From Anagrus nilaparvatae (lineage: Eukaryota; Arthropoda; Insecta; Hymenoptera; Mymaridae), in the NCBI GenBank assembly GCA_022575985.1, contig JAKSXM010000279.1, positions 248,001 through 312,000 of the forward strand: 64,000 nucleotides of DNA, given 5' to 3'. Below the pieces are notes generated by a model that made no database searches, had not been told where the DNA came from, and saw nothing but the letters and a program-made list of their open reading frames with translations. The translations under genes and the position numbers were made by a program. This document shows positions 33,514 to 45,084 of this stretch, one piece after another. How positions within the stretch are numbered: position 1 is the first letter of the stretch; every line of letters starts with the position of its first letter.

Positions 33514-36338
33514 CTGGATCATTTTTTCCATCAGGGAAGAGCTTTTCTTCTTCTTCTTGATCCTGTTCTGATTTTTTATCACTGTTTGATCCTGAGTTTC
33601 TATTCGAATGATTTTTAGGTAACGACTCAATTTTTTGTAATTTACGTTGAATAATACTTTTAACCATATTTTTTAATTTTAAAATTAATCCTGTCCCATT
33701 ATGTTTATTAATAAAAAGTCCCCTGGGATTTTCGGTACTCCTTAAAATGTCAAGCTCTTCATCTTTCTCTTTTTCAGATTTTTCATCAAGGACATCTAAC
33801 GTTGGCTTATTTGTCAACTAAAAAATGATTTAAAAATGCTTTTAGTAATATGAAATTTTAAGAGTTTAAAAAAAAATGTGGACTGACGGGAAATGTAATA
33901 TTTTTTTTTTTTTGCTTGATGATTTTGGACTAATTTGGACTAATAAGCACCATTCTATGTTTTATCCAAAATAAACTTTACAACATTTAAAATTTACGAG
34001 AGAAATGCAAATTTCTAAGATATTTTTAAGAATGTATTTATATGTATGTCGCAGTCGTTTTCTTCAATTTTATCACTTTATACAAATTTTTTATAAAATG
34101 CCAGTCACAGGGGATTAAAAAATAAAAAATAAGAAAATGAATTACCTAAACTAGTATTTTTAAAAAGTGACGATACCGGATTAGGCACTCTGCATTTTGG
34201 ATTAAAAATATCATAAAAATACCGAAATTACTAGTCATTTTGTAGAGTGCGAAAAGGATTATTTTAAGAGGATTAAAAAGAACAGAAAAGTTAAATTTTA
34301 ATATTTTTTTCATTTTTATACTTTATGACAATTAATTTTCTGAAATTTTTTTACCTAAGTCTTACTTGTCAAATTTCCGACAAAAAACTTAATAGTGAGA
34401 TTTAACCATTAGTCCAAGTTAGGTAATAATTAAATGTACAAAGATTCGAGATAAAATTTTGGTAATTTTGAATGATTATTTTTTAATAATAAAACTAATT
34501 AGAATGTTAATTAGTACAAAAAAAATTAATTTTAATTTATTAATCAAGAAATAAATTAACTTAAAACAATAAATTTTGCATAAAATAAGTTGGAAAATTT
34601 GTAAAACTTATATTTTTATTAATAATATAAGATTATTGCGATTCTTAAAAATTGCACGAATTCAGCAAAAATAAACGAAAATATTTGTAATATAAGCTTT
34701 AAGGTTACAGAATCTATATTATAAAATTACAAATTTATACGTATTTAATGAAACAGAAATAATAAGAAATTTTTTTAACATACTTTTTTGACAATTAATT
34801 TGTTCTATATAAAATATGCTTGGAAAATTTAGTTTTAATCTAAAAATCAATATCGAATTTTTTTAAAACATGACTCTGTTTCGCCTTAATATACCTACCC
34901 CCCATTCCCTCTGGATAACATAAAAGCAGACACAAAGCAGAAATTTTATAACTAAAAAAAGAAACAAATAGGCAATTAGGAATAACAGCAGGTAATCCAA
35001 AATTTTTTTTCTCAAATAACTCTTAAAAAAAGGGGGAATAAAATTTAAGCTTTTCTACGGTATTTTTTATCTAATTTAATTGATTGCTTGAATATTCAAG
35101 CAATCTGCTTGAAATTTCAAGCAGGTTTATTTTTTGCTTGAAAATTAAAGCAATTTGCTTGAATTGTTTGAAATTTCAAGCAATTCAAGCAAACTGCTTG
35201 AATTTTCAAGCAAAGCAGCCTGGCCGTGTAGTAATAAATTTAATTGAATGACTTTTTTTTTTAATTTATTAAAATAGGATTAATTTTTAAGGTGCATATT
35301 ACCTAAATTTACTGTCCTGACTATTCCATGGCGAGTCTACATGCTTAAACAAAATATATTGATTATTCAAAAAAATTATTACTTAATCATTATGCAAAAT
35401 GAAAAAATGTGTATGATGTATGATAAATTGAAAAATTTGTAAAACTGTAAAACGACTAGTATTTCATAATATTTTTCACTCGCTACAAAATGAGTAGTAC
35501 TTTCGGTATTTTTATATTTTTAATAAAAATTTTATAAAAAGCTACTTTAGGTACGTCATTTTGTTATTTATTATTTTTGAATCCCTTATGATTGGCACTT
35601 TATAAAAGCCTAGTGAAGTCTTGGAAAAAAAGCAAGCCTTTCCATTGGAAAAAAAAACTACCACCGTAAAATGACAAAATTGGTGCTGAGGCTTCATCTA
35701 CAGAAGCCGTAAAAGGGGGGTCGCAACCACAAGCGTGAGCGCAACGCAATTCGCAGAAACCAATTTTGGCTCCTGCTCAACTCCAAATACACAAAATCTT
35801 CTTCTGGGGATTGATTTGCACTCACGCTTGCGGTGCGCCTCGGTTTTACGGTTTCTGTAGATGGGGCCTGATGTGCACCGTTTTCCAGAGCGGGACGTAA
35901 ATTTGTATCATTGGAGTTAATATAGTAGACGTATTTTTTAAGTGCAAATTTACGTCCCGCTCTGGATGACGGTGTACAAATATGGCGACGAGAAGTGGTG
36001 TAATGGCGCAGTAAAGCGGTGTATTAGATATAGGAAAAAATTAGCAGCGTTTGGATATTTTTTTTTGCCAATCACGGTCAGGTTGACTGGTTGAAAATTT
36101 TAAAATAATATCTGTAAAAAATGATTGTTTACAATTTTAATCTTAATAAATTATCAATAATTGTTATTTTGTAATTCTATTAATTTGCTTAAAATTTCAA
36201 GTCCAGCAACTTGAGTTTGTAGAAAAATTTAGTTAAAAACTAGTTTACCAAAGGTCTTCTATGATTTCTAAAAAATAACTCCCATCTCAATGCGTTAACA
36301 AATACCACATATACGGCGATACAAATTAAGATTCTCAT
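33514..36338 (-). CDS. Charged-repeat secreted protein family, copy 3 (best 5' end; unrecognised)
   Basis: Exon 1 36338-36249 encodes MRILICIAVYVVFVNA, a classical signal peptide, then LRWELFFRNHRRPL with donor TTTG|GTAAAC in phase 0. Exon 2 33817-33514 begins after TTTTTTAG in phase 0 (LTNKPTLDVLDEKSEKEKDE) and is open for 101 codons: acidic/basic charged, a Lys-rich amphipathic middle (LILKLKNMVKSIIQRKL), then Ser/Asn/Asp/Glu-rich, ending PDGKNDP at donor CCAG|GTATTT (phase 1). The acidic repeat exons found in the 10- and 18-kb copies are deleted here, and the terminal exon (near 33385-33465) has lost its consensus acceptor, so the 3' end is uncertain. The exon 1-2 link is inferred from compatible phase and order, not from a transcript. 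I do not recognise the family; a small secreted effector-like protein is the most one can say. Confidence 0.5.
33818..35009. other. Intron/segmental-duplication DNA
   Basis: 33818-34240 matches 18861-19260. The remaining part to 35009 is AT-rich with nothing recognised. It would be intron 1 of the charged-protein gene copy 3. Confidence 0.4.
35010..35229. mobile_element. Solo arm of the GCTTGAA foldback family
   Basis: AAATTTAAGC, then short GCTTGAA/TTCAAGC palindromes, ending AAGCAGCCTGGCCGTG, identical in design to the right end of the 8.4-9.7 kb element. Only one arm is present, with a local inverted cluster of the short palindromes. It interrupts the segmental duplication relative to 19.97 kb. 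Confidence 0.65.
35690..35970. mobile_element. Two adjacent hairpin elements
   Basis: 35688-35872: TCTACAGAAGCCGTAAAA and TTTTACGGTTTCTGTAGA mirror each other, with ACGCTTG(C)GGTG/CACAAGCGTGAGCGC inside. 35884-35968: TTCCAGAGCGGGACGTAAAT mirrored as ATTTACGTCCCGCTCTGGA. Both are GC-richer than the surroundings and non-coding. Probably MITEs; no target duplication was established. Confidence 0.55.
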
Positions 36339-36524
36339 TTTTATTTTTGACAATACTGCAATCAGTATAAAAGTTACAAAATTACGCAACACAAATTGAA
36401 GACACAATAAAAATATAAGTAAAATTTTTACGAAAAATACACTTCTTATATATATATTTTTTAAATATTGTTTATGGAGAAAAAGCACGAAGACAGATAT
36501 TTTCTTTTGTTATGGAATATGTGC

Positions 36525-36830
36525 TTAATCTTGAATTTGATTTTTAACATTTTTGCAGGTAATATTTAATCGGTTACGCATGAATATGAATATTATTTTT
36601 ACGCTTTCAATATTTTACCAACATTTTTTTTTTTATTATTTTAAAATGAAAAATATTTAAACTATTCTCACGATTTAGATTACTTTAATGAGGAATTGAA
36701 GAAAAATTCTTGAATTGCAAAATATTGTAACTGTCACGTTTCATTTGGAATATTGATATCGAATAAAGAATTTAATATCGTAAACTTTTATAGGATATTT
36801 TTCAAGGGCGGATCTATTAGGGAGTCAATG
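36525..36830. other. Shard of neprilysin intron 7
   Basis: 36525-36600 resembles 45765-45810 and 36620-36830 resembles 55570-55785 (shared ATTCTCACGATTTAGAT, TTGATATCGAATAAAGAATT, ACTTTTATAGGATA). In the neprilysin B gene those two stretches flank the satellite insertion in intron 7. This shard shows them joined, so it approximates the pre-insertion intron. No neprilysin exon follows. Confidence 0.5.
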
Positions 36831-37072
36831 AGGTCAATTGACTCCTACTAAACGATGAAAAAAACGCTGCCAAGTAGTTGGCTATGGTTCCTCATTAGCA
36901 ATAATAAAATTATCTTAATTGTCTATTTTACCCAAAAAGCTATAATTTTTGAATTAAAATCTAATTTTAAGATGGTATGATAAAATAAGCAAAAAATAAA
37001 ATACGATTTGTTTTACATAATCGTCAATTGCGAATGATGCACCGTAAATGTTGCCATTTTTCCGACTGCACA

Positions 37073-37560
37073 CAGTGTGGCAAAATGATCTAAAATCGTT
37101 CTTGGATTGAGTTTTTGAGCTATCGACTTGAAACCTGTTTTAAACGACCTTTAAATAAGCCTGCTTTCGCGCCTCCTTCTGGATTTTTCAAATTTTTTAT
37201 TTTTGATTAGCCTATTTACACGATCTCTACTGAATCATTTATCGAAATTTTCACTTTCTAATTTTTTTGCACTCTAAAACAAACGGGATATTTTTTTATG
37301 TCAATCCTGCATTATATATGTATAAATTACAAAACATTTTTAAGTCAAAAAATATTAAATCATAATTTTTGAATATTCTAGAATCTAACATAAAATGCAT
37401 TTTTAGTAAACAGGCTTATCAAAAATAAAAAATTCGAAAAATCCGCAGTGAGGCACGAAAGCAGTCTTATTTTGAAGTTGTTTAAAACAGGTTTCAAGTC
37501 GATAGCTCAAAAAATCAATTCAAGAGAATTTTTTGACCATTTGGCTAGGGTGTGCGAGAT
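37073..37560. mobile_element. Long inverted-repeat MITE (~490 bp)
   Basis: The left arm (37073-37230) has TTTGAGCTATCGACTTGAAA and CCTGTTTTAAAC; the right arm (37400-37558) is its reverse complement (GTTTAAAACAGGTTTCAAGT). The spacer is AT-rich. The 81-codon open frame over the right arm is incidental. No transposase. Confidence 0.65.
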
Positions 37561-39789
37561 ATTGAAAAGTTGCCTTACGCCAAGTTCCCCTGAGCGTGAA
37601 AAAAGAAGTTTTCCTCTAGAAGATTCCATTACTAGAAGCAATATTAATAAATATAGCTACCTTTGGTTGTGGCTGTCATTTTTGACAAACTAAAATACTC
37701 TCCAGGAGAATCGGGAAATTACATTTAAATATTCAGTATTATAAAAAACTAAGGTTTAATAAATTAAATAATTAACAGTCTAATATAAAATTTTGTATAA
37801 AAAAGTATGAAACAACATTTTTTTTTTAACAATAAATCACCTACGCAAATAACTCACCTACGCAACACAAAATATTTCATTGCCGGAATCGAAACCTACT
37901 GAAAATTTACGATAAGAAACTACGTTTTCTGACTTCTTTAAAAGTCCAAAGTCCGGGTCAGTAATTGCATTCGATATTGCACTTTGAATACGAAACACGT
38001 GTATAGAGAGAGGTACTTTTTGAATCGGAAAATAACTATTTTGATTTATGGGCTAAAAAAATTAGTGTTATTAAGTAACATTTTTCTACTATACCCAGCA
38101 CTTGCTAAAGCAAACATGTGCAATACATTTAGGTTGTGTAGGCATAAGCCGGTCTTTCGTTTTTATAACAATAGTTTAGAACAACATTTTATAACAAAAG
38201 GGCAAAAAGGAAAAAAAAGATGGGTCATATAGGTCAGAAAATATTACTTTTTAACTAGGTTATGTAAAGGTGTTTCTGCAATGTTGATAGATAGAACTCG
38301 CCCATGTTGCTTTTTCGCATAATATATATAAGTTATTCTTAGTGTAACTAACGTACAAGGCTGGTCGAAATCTGGGATCTTAATAAAACCCATTGGACTG
38401 AGTTTATTATGTGAAAATATGATGCCATGCTAATAATTTAAGGACTACATTCAATAGTTTCGAAATGGCAGCTGTTTTTCATATTCTTTTTGTTCCAATT
38501 TGCTGCAAAAATCTTAAAAATTTTTCCATTTTAATTTTTCACCACTCTACATACTGCTAAAAATAATTTTCAACTGTATGCCAAATTTTTCGCAGAGTCC
38601 AAAACTACCATTAGTTTTTCAGAAAAACCTCAAGAAAAGCCGAAAAATCAGAAAAATTAAAAGGTACCTTCAAATATGAATTTCTCAAAAACCGTGTTTT
38701 TTTTCGTCTAATTGGCCTTAAAATTTGTCTTTTCACATGTACTTTTTGTTTTCGTTTTTCAGGATATCTAAATCAAAATTATTCCAAGTCTCTAAACCTG
38801 AGTTATTCTAAGTACCTAAGCTATTTATCGAAGTGTCTAAATTGAAATTATTCTAAGTCTCAATTGATCCCCTCCTTAAACCGGACAAATTAGACCCCCC
38901 CCCCCTTAATTTTCAAGTTCTGAGTTACCCTCTCTATATAAACATGTTCCATGTTAAAAACAACACAATTTGGTCTCTGCGCACACCGTGCTTGTACGTA
39001 CCGGAAAGTTGACCTAAAATGTCGACGAAATCGGCCTTGGCAAACTTTTCAAATATATTTTTTTACGTCGATTCCTTCCTACTAGAAAATCCGAGCTGCT
39101 CGTCTGCCCGACTTTCATGGGACCTATAATTGTGTATTTTAAGTTTTTTTAATTAATGACTTTTCAATTGCCGCCAAAATTTTATTTTTTCATAAAAATA
39201 ACTTCTATAGGTCTCAAAAATTTTTTACAAGCCTCACGCTTCCAGCAATTCTTTACTCGTCTCTTTTGATTGATTTGTTTTTCAAATATGATAATTTAAA
39301 GTCAGAGTCCCAAATTAAGAATTTAAAAAAAACGTCATTTTTATCATTATCTTTGAAAAACGATATTTTGGAAACTATTCAATGAAAAGAGACGAGTAAA
39401 AATTTTTTTTAAATTAAATTTTTTTCATAGCATCGACGATCTATCCTATCCTAAAAATAAATATTATCAACTCATTTATGTAATTTACCCTAAATCCCAA
39501 CTAAATAACCATTAATCTTCCAATCCCAATCCATCAATCTGTGCGCGAGGCGCAGTTGAATCTAGTAAATATATAAAGTTGTAAATTTTTGGTAATTTTA
39601 ATAAAAAATAGAGATAAAATAAAATCAAATCAAATTAACAGCATAATAGTTGCAGTAGTACGTACAATAGTAGGTATCAGTAGCATTTAACAATTAGAAT
39701 TTATAATAATAAATCATTGTCAGTAAATAAAAAATATTTAAAAAAATATAAACATATTAATATATAATAACACCAAGTTAAAATAATGT
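37561..39789. other. Non-coding; minisatellite element pieces
   Basis: 38100-38165 carries the element end ATTTAGGTTGTGT..AAGCCGGT. 38765-38965 carries four TTATTCTAAGT(C/A)(C/T)CTAA units, ACCGGACAAATTAGACC plus a C run, and AAACATGTTCCATGTTA, all matching the 26.5-27.5 kb family. 38460-38750 resembles 24.3-26.3 kb. 39200-39420 shares TTTACTCGTCTC words with the foldback cores at 9.0 and 57.3 kb. No gene. Confidence 0.45.
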
Positions 39790-40305
39790 CAGTCAATATG
39801 ATAATTTTTTATATATTTTAATTTTATAAGTTAATCGCACTTAAAGTCCGAGCCCTCATATACATGATATAAGGTCTTTAAGTGAACAGTTAATGCTGTC
39901 TTAAAAGAGTTTAAGGAAGGAAGGAACCTTATTTTAGAAGGAAGCGAATTCCAGCTTTTTGTACCTTGTTCTTGAAAGAATGAGTTGCCATGCCATTTTT
40001 CAAGATCAGGCATAGCCAATTCACGAGTTAGTAAATCACCTCTAGCTGTTTCTTTGGTGGTGTATTTAATGAAAGTTTGAGCTAAATATTCAGGTCTAAC
40101 TAAGCGAAGAATTTTGTAAATGATGATTAATGTAAAATATAATCTGCGCATATAAATAGTTAACCACCCTAATTTTTCTCTATATGGAGTAATGTGACTG
40201 TCCCTACGAATCCCAAAAATATACCTTAAGCAAGAATTGCTCAGTCTCTGTATTCTCTCATGTAAATTTGACAAACAATCAAGATATGCAACAGAACAAA
40301 AGTCA
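39790..40305 (-). mobile_element. 5'-truncated LINE, C-terminal part of reverse transcriptase ORF
   Basis: An open frame from about 40305 to 39831 gives LQRLSNSCLRYIFG-like text (here IQRLSNSCLRYIFGIRRDSH), then YREKLGWLTIYMRR, YKILRLVRPEYLA and GTKSWNSLPSKIR. This is the conserved C-terminal end of ORF2 in jockey/RTE-like non-LTR retrotransposons. The 5' truncation abuts the duplicated exon 2 of the 749-residue gene near 40310. The 3' side is AT-rich non-coding (39640-39830). Confidence 0.75.
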
Positions 40306-40319
40306 CCAATAAAATAAAA

Positions 40320-41290
40320 TACTTACCAGGTGTTTTAATTTCAATTACTTCTAAATCACTATCAAAATTACTGTTGGATATATGTGAAATATCAGAATAA
40401 TCTAATAGTCTAAATATTCTTTAAACGCCTCTTTTAACACTAGCTTCATATTTTGATCTTTTAAATTTAACAATATTTTAAATGGTATTTCATGATTATT
40501 ATGAATCAATTTTAAATCATTTGTTACTTGATTATAAAATTGTTTATTAAATAATTATTATCATTAGTATTAAAATATTTAATTATTTGTAATCTTAAAC
40601 TAATATCATTTTTTAAATAATTTATTAATCTTCTAAACCATAATACAAATAATCTATCAGCTGTTGCTTCAAATTGAATATCTTCAGTTTCAAGTACTGT
40701 AAAAATCAAAAATCATAAACCACGTGGTTAAATTAAAAATTTAGAGTGTTTTTTACCTTTAAGCTCAGCTAAAATAATTTCTTGATAATTTTTAATAATC
40801 TGTCTAATGTATGATAAATTTGTTTTATTTGTTCTTTTACTGAAAAACACATATTTTATACAAACTTTTAACAAATCATCTTTATTTATTTCTATTAAAT
40901 TATCACCAGGTTCATATAAATAATCATAACATCATCTTAAATAGTTTCTATTAAAATAGTTTCTATTGTTGTATCCATTTTATATTTTTGATTATTAATA
41001 ATTGAAAAAAAATTAAATTTATACTGAAAATAAACGAAAATATTTTTTTCACATTCACTACTTAACACGAGATAAACAAAACTGAGTTTTTGGTAAATCA
41101 AAATTTTAAATGTTTACAAATTTTATTATGGGTGTGAATTATTTTTATTTGTATATGTTTATGTATTGGTAATAAATAATACAGGTAGATAAATTATTGT
41201 TATTTTTATTGAAATAATAAAATTTTTGATTACAATTTATTATAGCTTATATGATAATTGATAATATTATAAATATTTTTTGTGTATTAT
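40320..41290 (-). pseudogene. Broken copy of exons 1-2 of the 749-residue gene
   Basis: 40324-40697 matches exon 2 (5348-5719) and about 40755-40981 matches exon 1, with the intron and its splice sites retained. It is therefore a DNA-level duplication, not a processed copy. Breaks: small deletions near 40405 and 40553 shift the exon 2 frame, and exon 1 has lost about 60 bp near 40935. Homology continues upstream to about 41260. Exons 3-4 are absent; the LINE sits where they would follow. Confidence 0.8.
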
Positions 41291-41556
41291 TATTATACAA
41301 GTTAATAAAGTATTGTATTTTTTTTTTATGAAGTATAGAAATTTATTGCAGCATAGAAATTTCTATTGAAAATTTTAAAAATAAATAATTGAGAACTTTT
41401 CTAAAAAATTAAAATTTATCTTTAATTCTAATCGATAGCTTAAAAGAACCTAAAAATAAAAAAATAAAAAAAGTTCCTAATTGTAATAACGATGAAATAT
41501 TATACTTGGAAAAATACTACTTTTTTTTTTTTTTAAATGAACGACATAAAAGTCTA

Positions 41557-43939
41557 CTACCACACTTTACATTTTTCAATTGGATTCATTTTAGAACCTG
41601 GTGGACATTTAAAATCTTGAGAAAATCCATTCATATTTGACATAGGTACATTAACACGAGCAGAATTAGCGGCGTGTTCATCTATTTCATGGTAACGAAG
41701 AAGAGTTTTATCTGTGAAAGCAGCACACCAAGGAATTACATAACTAATCCAAAACATTTGCCGAGAAGTAAAATCTTCAAGTCCAGGTAACGTTGGTTCT
41801 ACCTTATCTTTTTTCGAAGCTATGTAGGCTTCGTAAGCTTCTTTGATTCCTCCATTATCAGCTATATTTTCATCTAAAGTTTTGGTACCATTTACCTAAA
41901 AATTAAAAAAAAGCGATTAATTTTTATTTACAAATAAAAATCGCAAAGAATTATAAAAAAGCTAAGGCTTTTTTATTTTAGGCACGATCACATATTCCTA
42001 TTTTAGTTATTTTTTTTGATATTGGAAATCAGTTTTTTTGTGATAACTCAACAACAACTTAATGAAATTTAGCCAAACTGGAGGAGGGAAAACTAGACAT
42101 CAAATAACAAATTTTGTACCAAATTTTTTTTTTATTCATCGAGTTGTTCCAGATATTTACTATTATTAGTTAATTTTTTTGGTAACGGAAATTAGTATTT
42201 TTGTGATTGCTTGACAACAAATGGGTGAAATTTAGTCATACTGGAGGAGGCACAACTAGATACTATACAAAAAATTATGTACCAATTTTTTTTTGTTTCA
42301 TCGAGTTGTGTTTAACATTTGCTCTGTACAGTTTCTCGAACATACATACTAACACACATACCTTCAGTATAAGCATGTTAGAGGCATAAAAATGTCTTGG
42401 GGACAAAATTTCTCCACAAATTAGACAATTTTAAGAACTTTTCGTTTTTTGACCTGACAAAATTATAAGGCACGATTTCATCTATATATTACATATATAG
42501 TGATCGTGCCTAAAAATATGTTTATAATTTTAATGAAAAAGACAAATAAAAATCAATAATATAAGTTCTGTAGACGATTAATATAATTTAGTGTAATATT
42601 TTTAGTTTTCAAGTCCAAACAAAAAAATTAAAGTATGGTAAAGTAAGTATGGTAGTCATTTTTTTATATTTTATTTGCCCGGATTTTTATCCAATATCCG
42701 AAAACAGAAGCCTGAAATGGTTTTAAAGGTAAATTTAACTAGTGACCATATTAATAAGCTTATAGTAATGTGATTTTTAGGAATTTTTTAAAAATTGAGA
42801 AATAGCGAAAATGTTTGATCGGGGATAACTGGGGGCTTTTTAGAACTAGGATGCTGAAATTTGGTGGACAATCATATTTCTTATGTGTGACCACCCTCCA
42901 CTCTCCCCCTCAACATTATGCGCCAAGTGTGGAAGTTAACCTGGCAACTAGGGACCATTTAAAGATTTATTTAGTTAATTTTATCATTGACTTTTTAAAT
43001 TAAGCACGTTGATAAAAAAGATTAATAAAGATTAATAAATTATTAAACAGGAAAATAGGTATATTTTTGATAAAAGAAAAGAGGGTGAAAAGAGTGATGA
43101 AAATCACAGCAAGTGGTAACCGTATTTTAATGTAGATTAAGAAATTTAAGAAATGTCTATATACTTAGGAAATTAGTTTTTACTTCTTTAAATTCAAAAT
43201 TTATAATTTAAAAATAAGGGAATTTCTTTTGCCATTAAATGATTACAAAGTGTAGTAAATATTAGTGTCAATAAAACAATAAAAAATTTAAATATTTTTA
43301 CTTTGAAAAGCTCTTTTCCATAAAAATTTTTGATAGCATAGTTGTTATATTGATCAACCAAGCATTTAGTTCGTTTGTTGAATTCATCTTCAGTTTTTTT
43401 ATTCCACCAGCCATTACGATTACGTTCTCCATATTTATTAAAATTTCTACCCCAATCATCAAAACCATGTGTCATTTCATGACCAGCAGTGCCCCCAAGT
43501 GTTGCGTAATTTACAAATTGTGGATTTTCATGGTCGAATAAGCCTTGCAATTTTGAAACTGGTATTTCTATTGAAAAAATTTTTTTATAATAAATAATAA
43601 TAATAATTTCCATAATTAATTCTTAGAATAAAATATTCAGAAAATACCTAAGCTGTTATCGAATGCTTTATAACATGCATTGCTCTCTACAGCAACAATA
43701 GCGTGCTCCCAATCTTGAATATCAGCCTTGCTTCTAAATTTACGAAACTTTTTATATGCACGAAGTCTTTGAACTGCTAATTTAGTTTTAACAAAGCTGT
43801 TTCTGTCAAATTCTAAATTTTCATAATATTCTTCTAATTTTTTATCAGTCATAAGTTCCTCTGGAGCTCCTACGTCAAATCTCATATAATCTAATTTATC
43901 TAATGCAATTTCTTTAGATTCATGGTCCATCCAATCGTT
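41557..43939 (-). CDS. Neprilysin-like M13 peptidase, catalytic exon cassette A (exons 6A-8A)
   Basis: Exons 43939-43648, 43567-43302 and 41895-41557, all open, with phases 0/1, 1/0 and 0/stop. 6A starts NDWMDHESKEIALDKLDYMR and ends with the substrate-binding NACY motif. 7A carries VNYATLGGTAGHEMTHGFDD: the two zinc His and the catalytic Glu are intact. 8A starts with TKTLDENIADNGG (Glu zinc ligand, Asp of ExxxD), has HAANSARVNVPMSN (His and Arg of the active site) and ends CPPGSKMNPIEKCKVW, the family's CxVW C-terminus. No exons 1-5 lie directly upstream; 807 bp away is the stop of cassette B. It is either an alternative 3' end for exons 1-5 at 60.7-64 kb, or an orphaned tandem duplicate. 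Sequence looks under constraint: no breaks. Confidence 0.8.
41978..42514. mobile_element. MITE in intron 7A (TTTTAGGCACGATCACATAT ends)
   Basis: TTTTAGGCACGATCACATAT at the left and ATATAGTGATCGTGCCTAAA at the right are mirror images, about 535 bp apart. The inside has two related subunits with GACAACAA(C/A)..AATTTAG(C/T)CA(A/T)ACTGGAGGAGG. A shorter copy is at 19.3-19.54 kb. No transposase. Confidence 0.65.
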
Positions 43940-44745
43940 CTGCAACAACAAAAATAAAAAAAATATTTTAGATTCATATCTTTATTTTTATTACATTTTT
44001 AATAGTTTTTTTCAGCTATTTATTTATGGGCCTAGGATACTTGGAAAACTAAATATAATAAATAAGAATCAATTTACTATTAAAAAAATTATTCCAAAGA
44101 CTACTGCGGAATAAGGTATAGTTTCTGGTCCCAGTATATTTATCACATTTTTTTGACTCAATTTTATGGTTTATGATAAAAAATAAGATTCCAAGTATCT
44201 TCACCCCCCATCCTCCCCCCTCCGAGTTCACTGGGGGAGGTTCAAACGTGTTTTGGACTCCAAAATTAATATCTCCGGACCAAATCATCCGATTGGGGCG
44301 TGGCTTGTGTCAAAATTTTTGTTTTGATAAAATACACCCAAAAAAAATGTTTTTTTTATTTTTGAACTCCATTTGAGGTTAAAAATTTCAAAAAACGTCA
44401 TTTTTATCCTTTTTGACGGTATAAAAATTGATATATCTAGGGACTATATACTATGTTTGTTAATAAAAAAATAAAACACGTGATTAATAATTTAAACATT
44501 TATTTTTTAATTACATAATTATCTTGTTAATTATTTAACTATAAAAAATTTAAACAAACTTGAATAATTTTAATTAAAATTAATAAAATTTCAAATTTGA
44601 ATTTGTAAATAAACAACAATGAAACTTATATCGGCCAATCAGAATGACTCTTTAGCTATAACAATATATACGCAGTTACTGTGGCGACGAGCATGTCATT
44701 TTTAGGAACGAATAAGCGCGACATAAAAATCTTTAATATCGTAGA

Positions 44746-45084
44746 CTACCACACGGTACATTTTTCTATCGGATTCATTTTTGAACCTGCTGGACAATTG
44801 AAATCTTCAGAAAATTCATGCATATTTGACATTGGCACATTAACACGAGCTGAATTAGCGGCGTGTGTATCTATTTTATTGTAATGAAGAAGATGTTTAT
44901 CTGTGAAAGCACCACACCAAAGATTTGCATAACTAATCCAAAACATTTGCCGAGAAGTAAAATCTTCAAGTCCAGGTAATAAGGGTTCTATATTATCTTC
45001 TTCCCAAGCTTTGTAGGCACGGTAAGCTACCTTAATTCCTCCATTATCAGCTATATTTTCACCTAAAGTTTTCTTACCATCTAC
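44746..45084 (-). CDS. Neprilysin exon 8B (C-terminal exon)
   Basis: 339 bp, the same length as exon 8A. Begins after TTTTTAG with VDGKKTLGENIADNGG (third zinc ligand Glu and the ExxxD Asp kept). It contains HAANSARVNVPMSNMHEF and ends CPAGSKMNPIEKCTVW, TAG or TAA at 44746. It lies 10.8 kb downstream of exon 7B, separated by the TTAA and satellite elements, so correct splicing needs a long, palindrome-bearing intron to be removed. Confidence 0.8.
   Translation of the reverse strand, partial: VDGKKTLGENIADNGGIKVAYRAYKAWEEDNIEPLLPGLEDFTSRQMFWISYANLWCGAFTDKHLLHYNKIDTHAANSARVNVPMSNMHEFSEDFNCPAGSKMNPIEKCTVW

Noticed and set aside
36240..36488. 82-codon single-exon gene
   Set aside because: Only its last ~30 codons (from the Met at 36338) look biological, as a signal-peptide exon with a splice donor; the upstream part lacks support.
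37448..37693. 81-codon plus-strand open frame
   Set aside because: Lies across the right arm of an inverted-repeat MITE; the mirrored arm does not keep it open.
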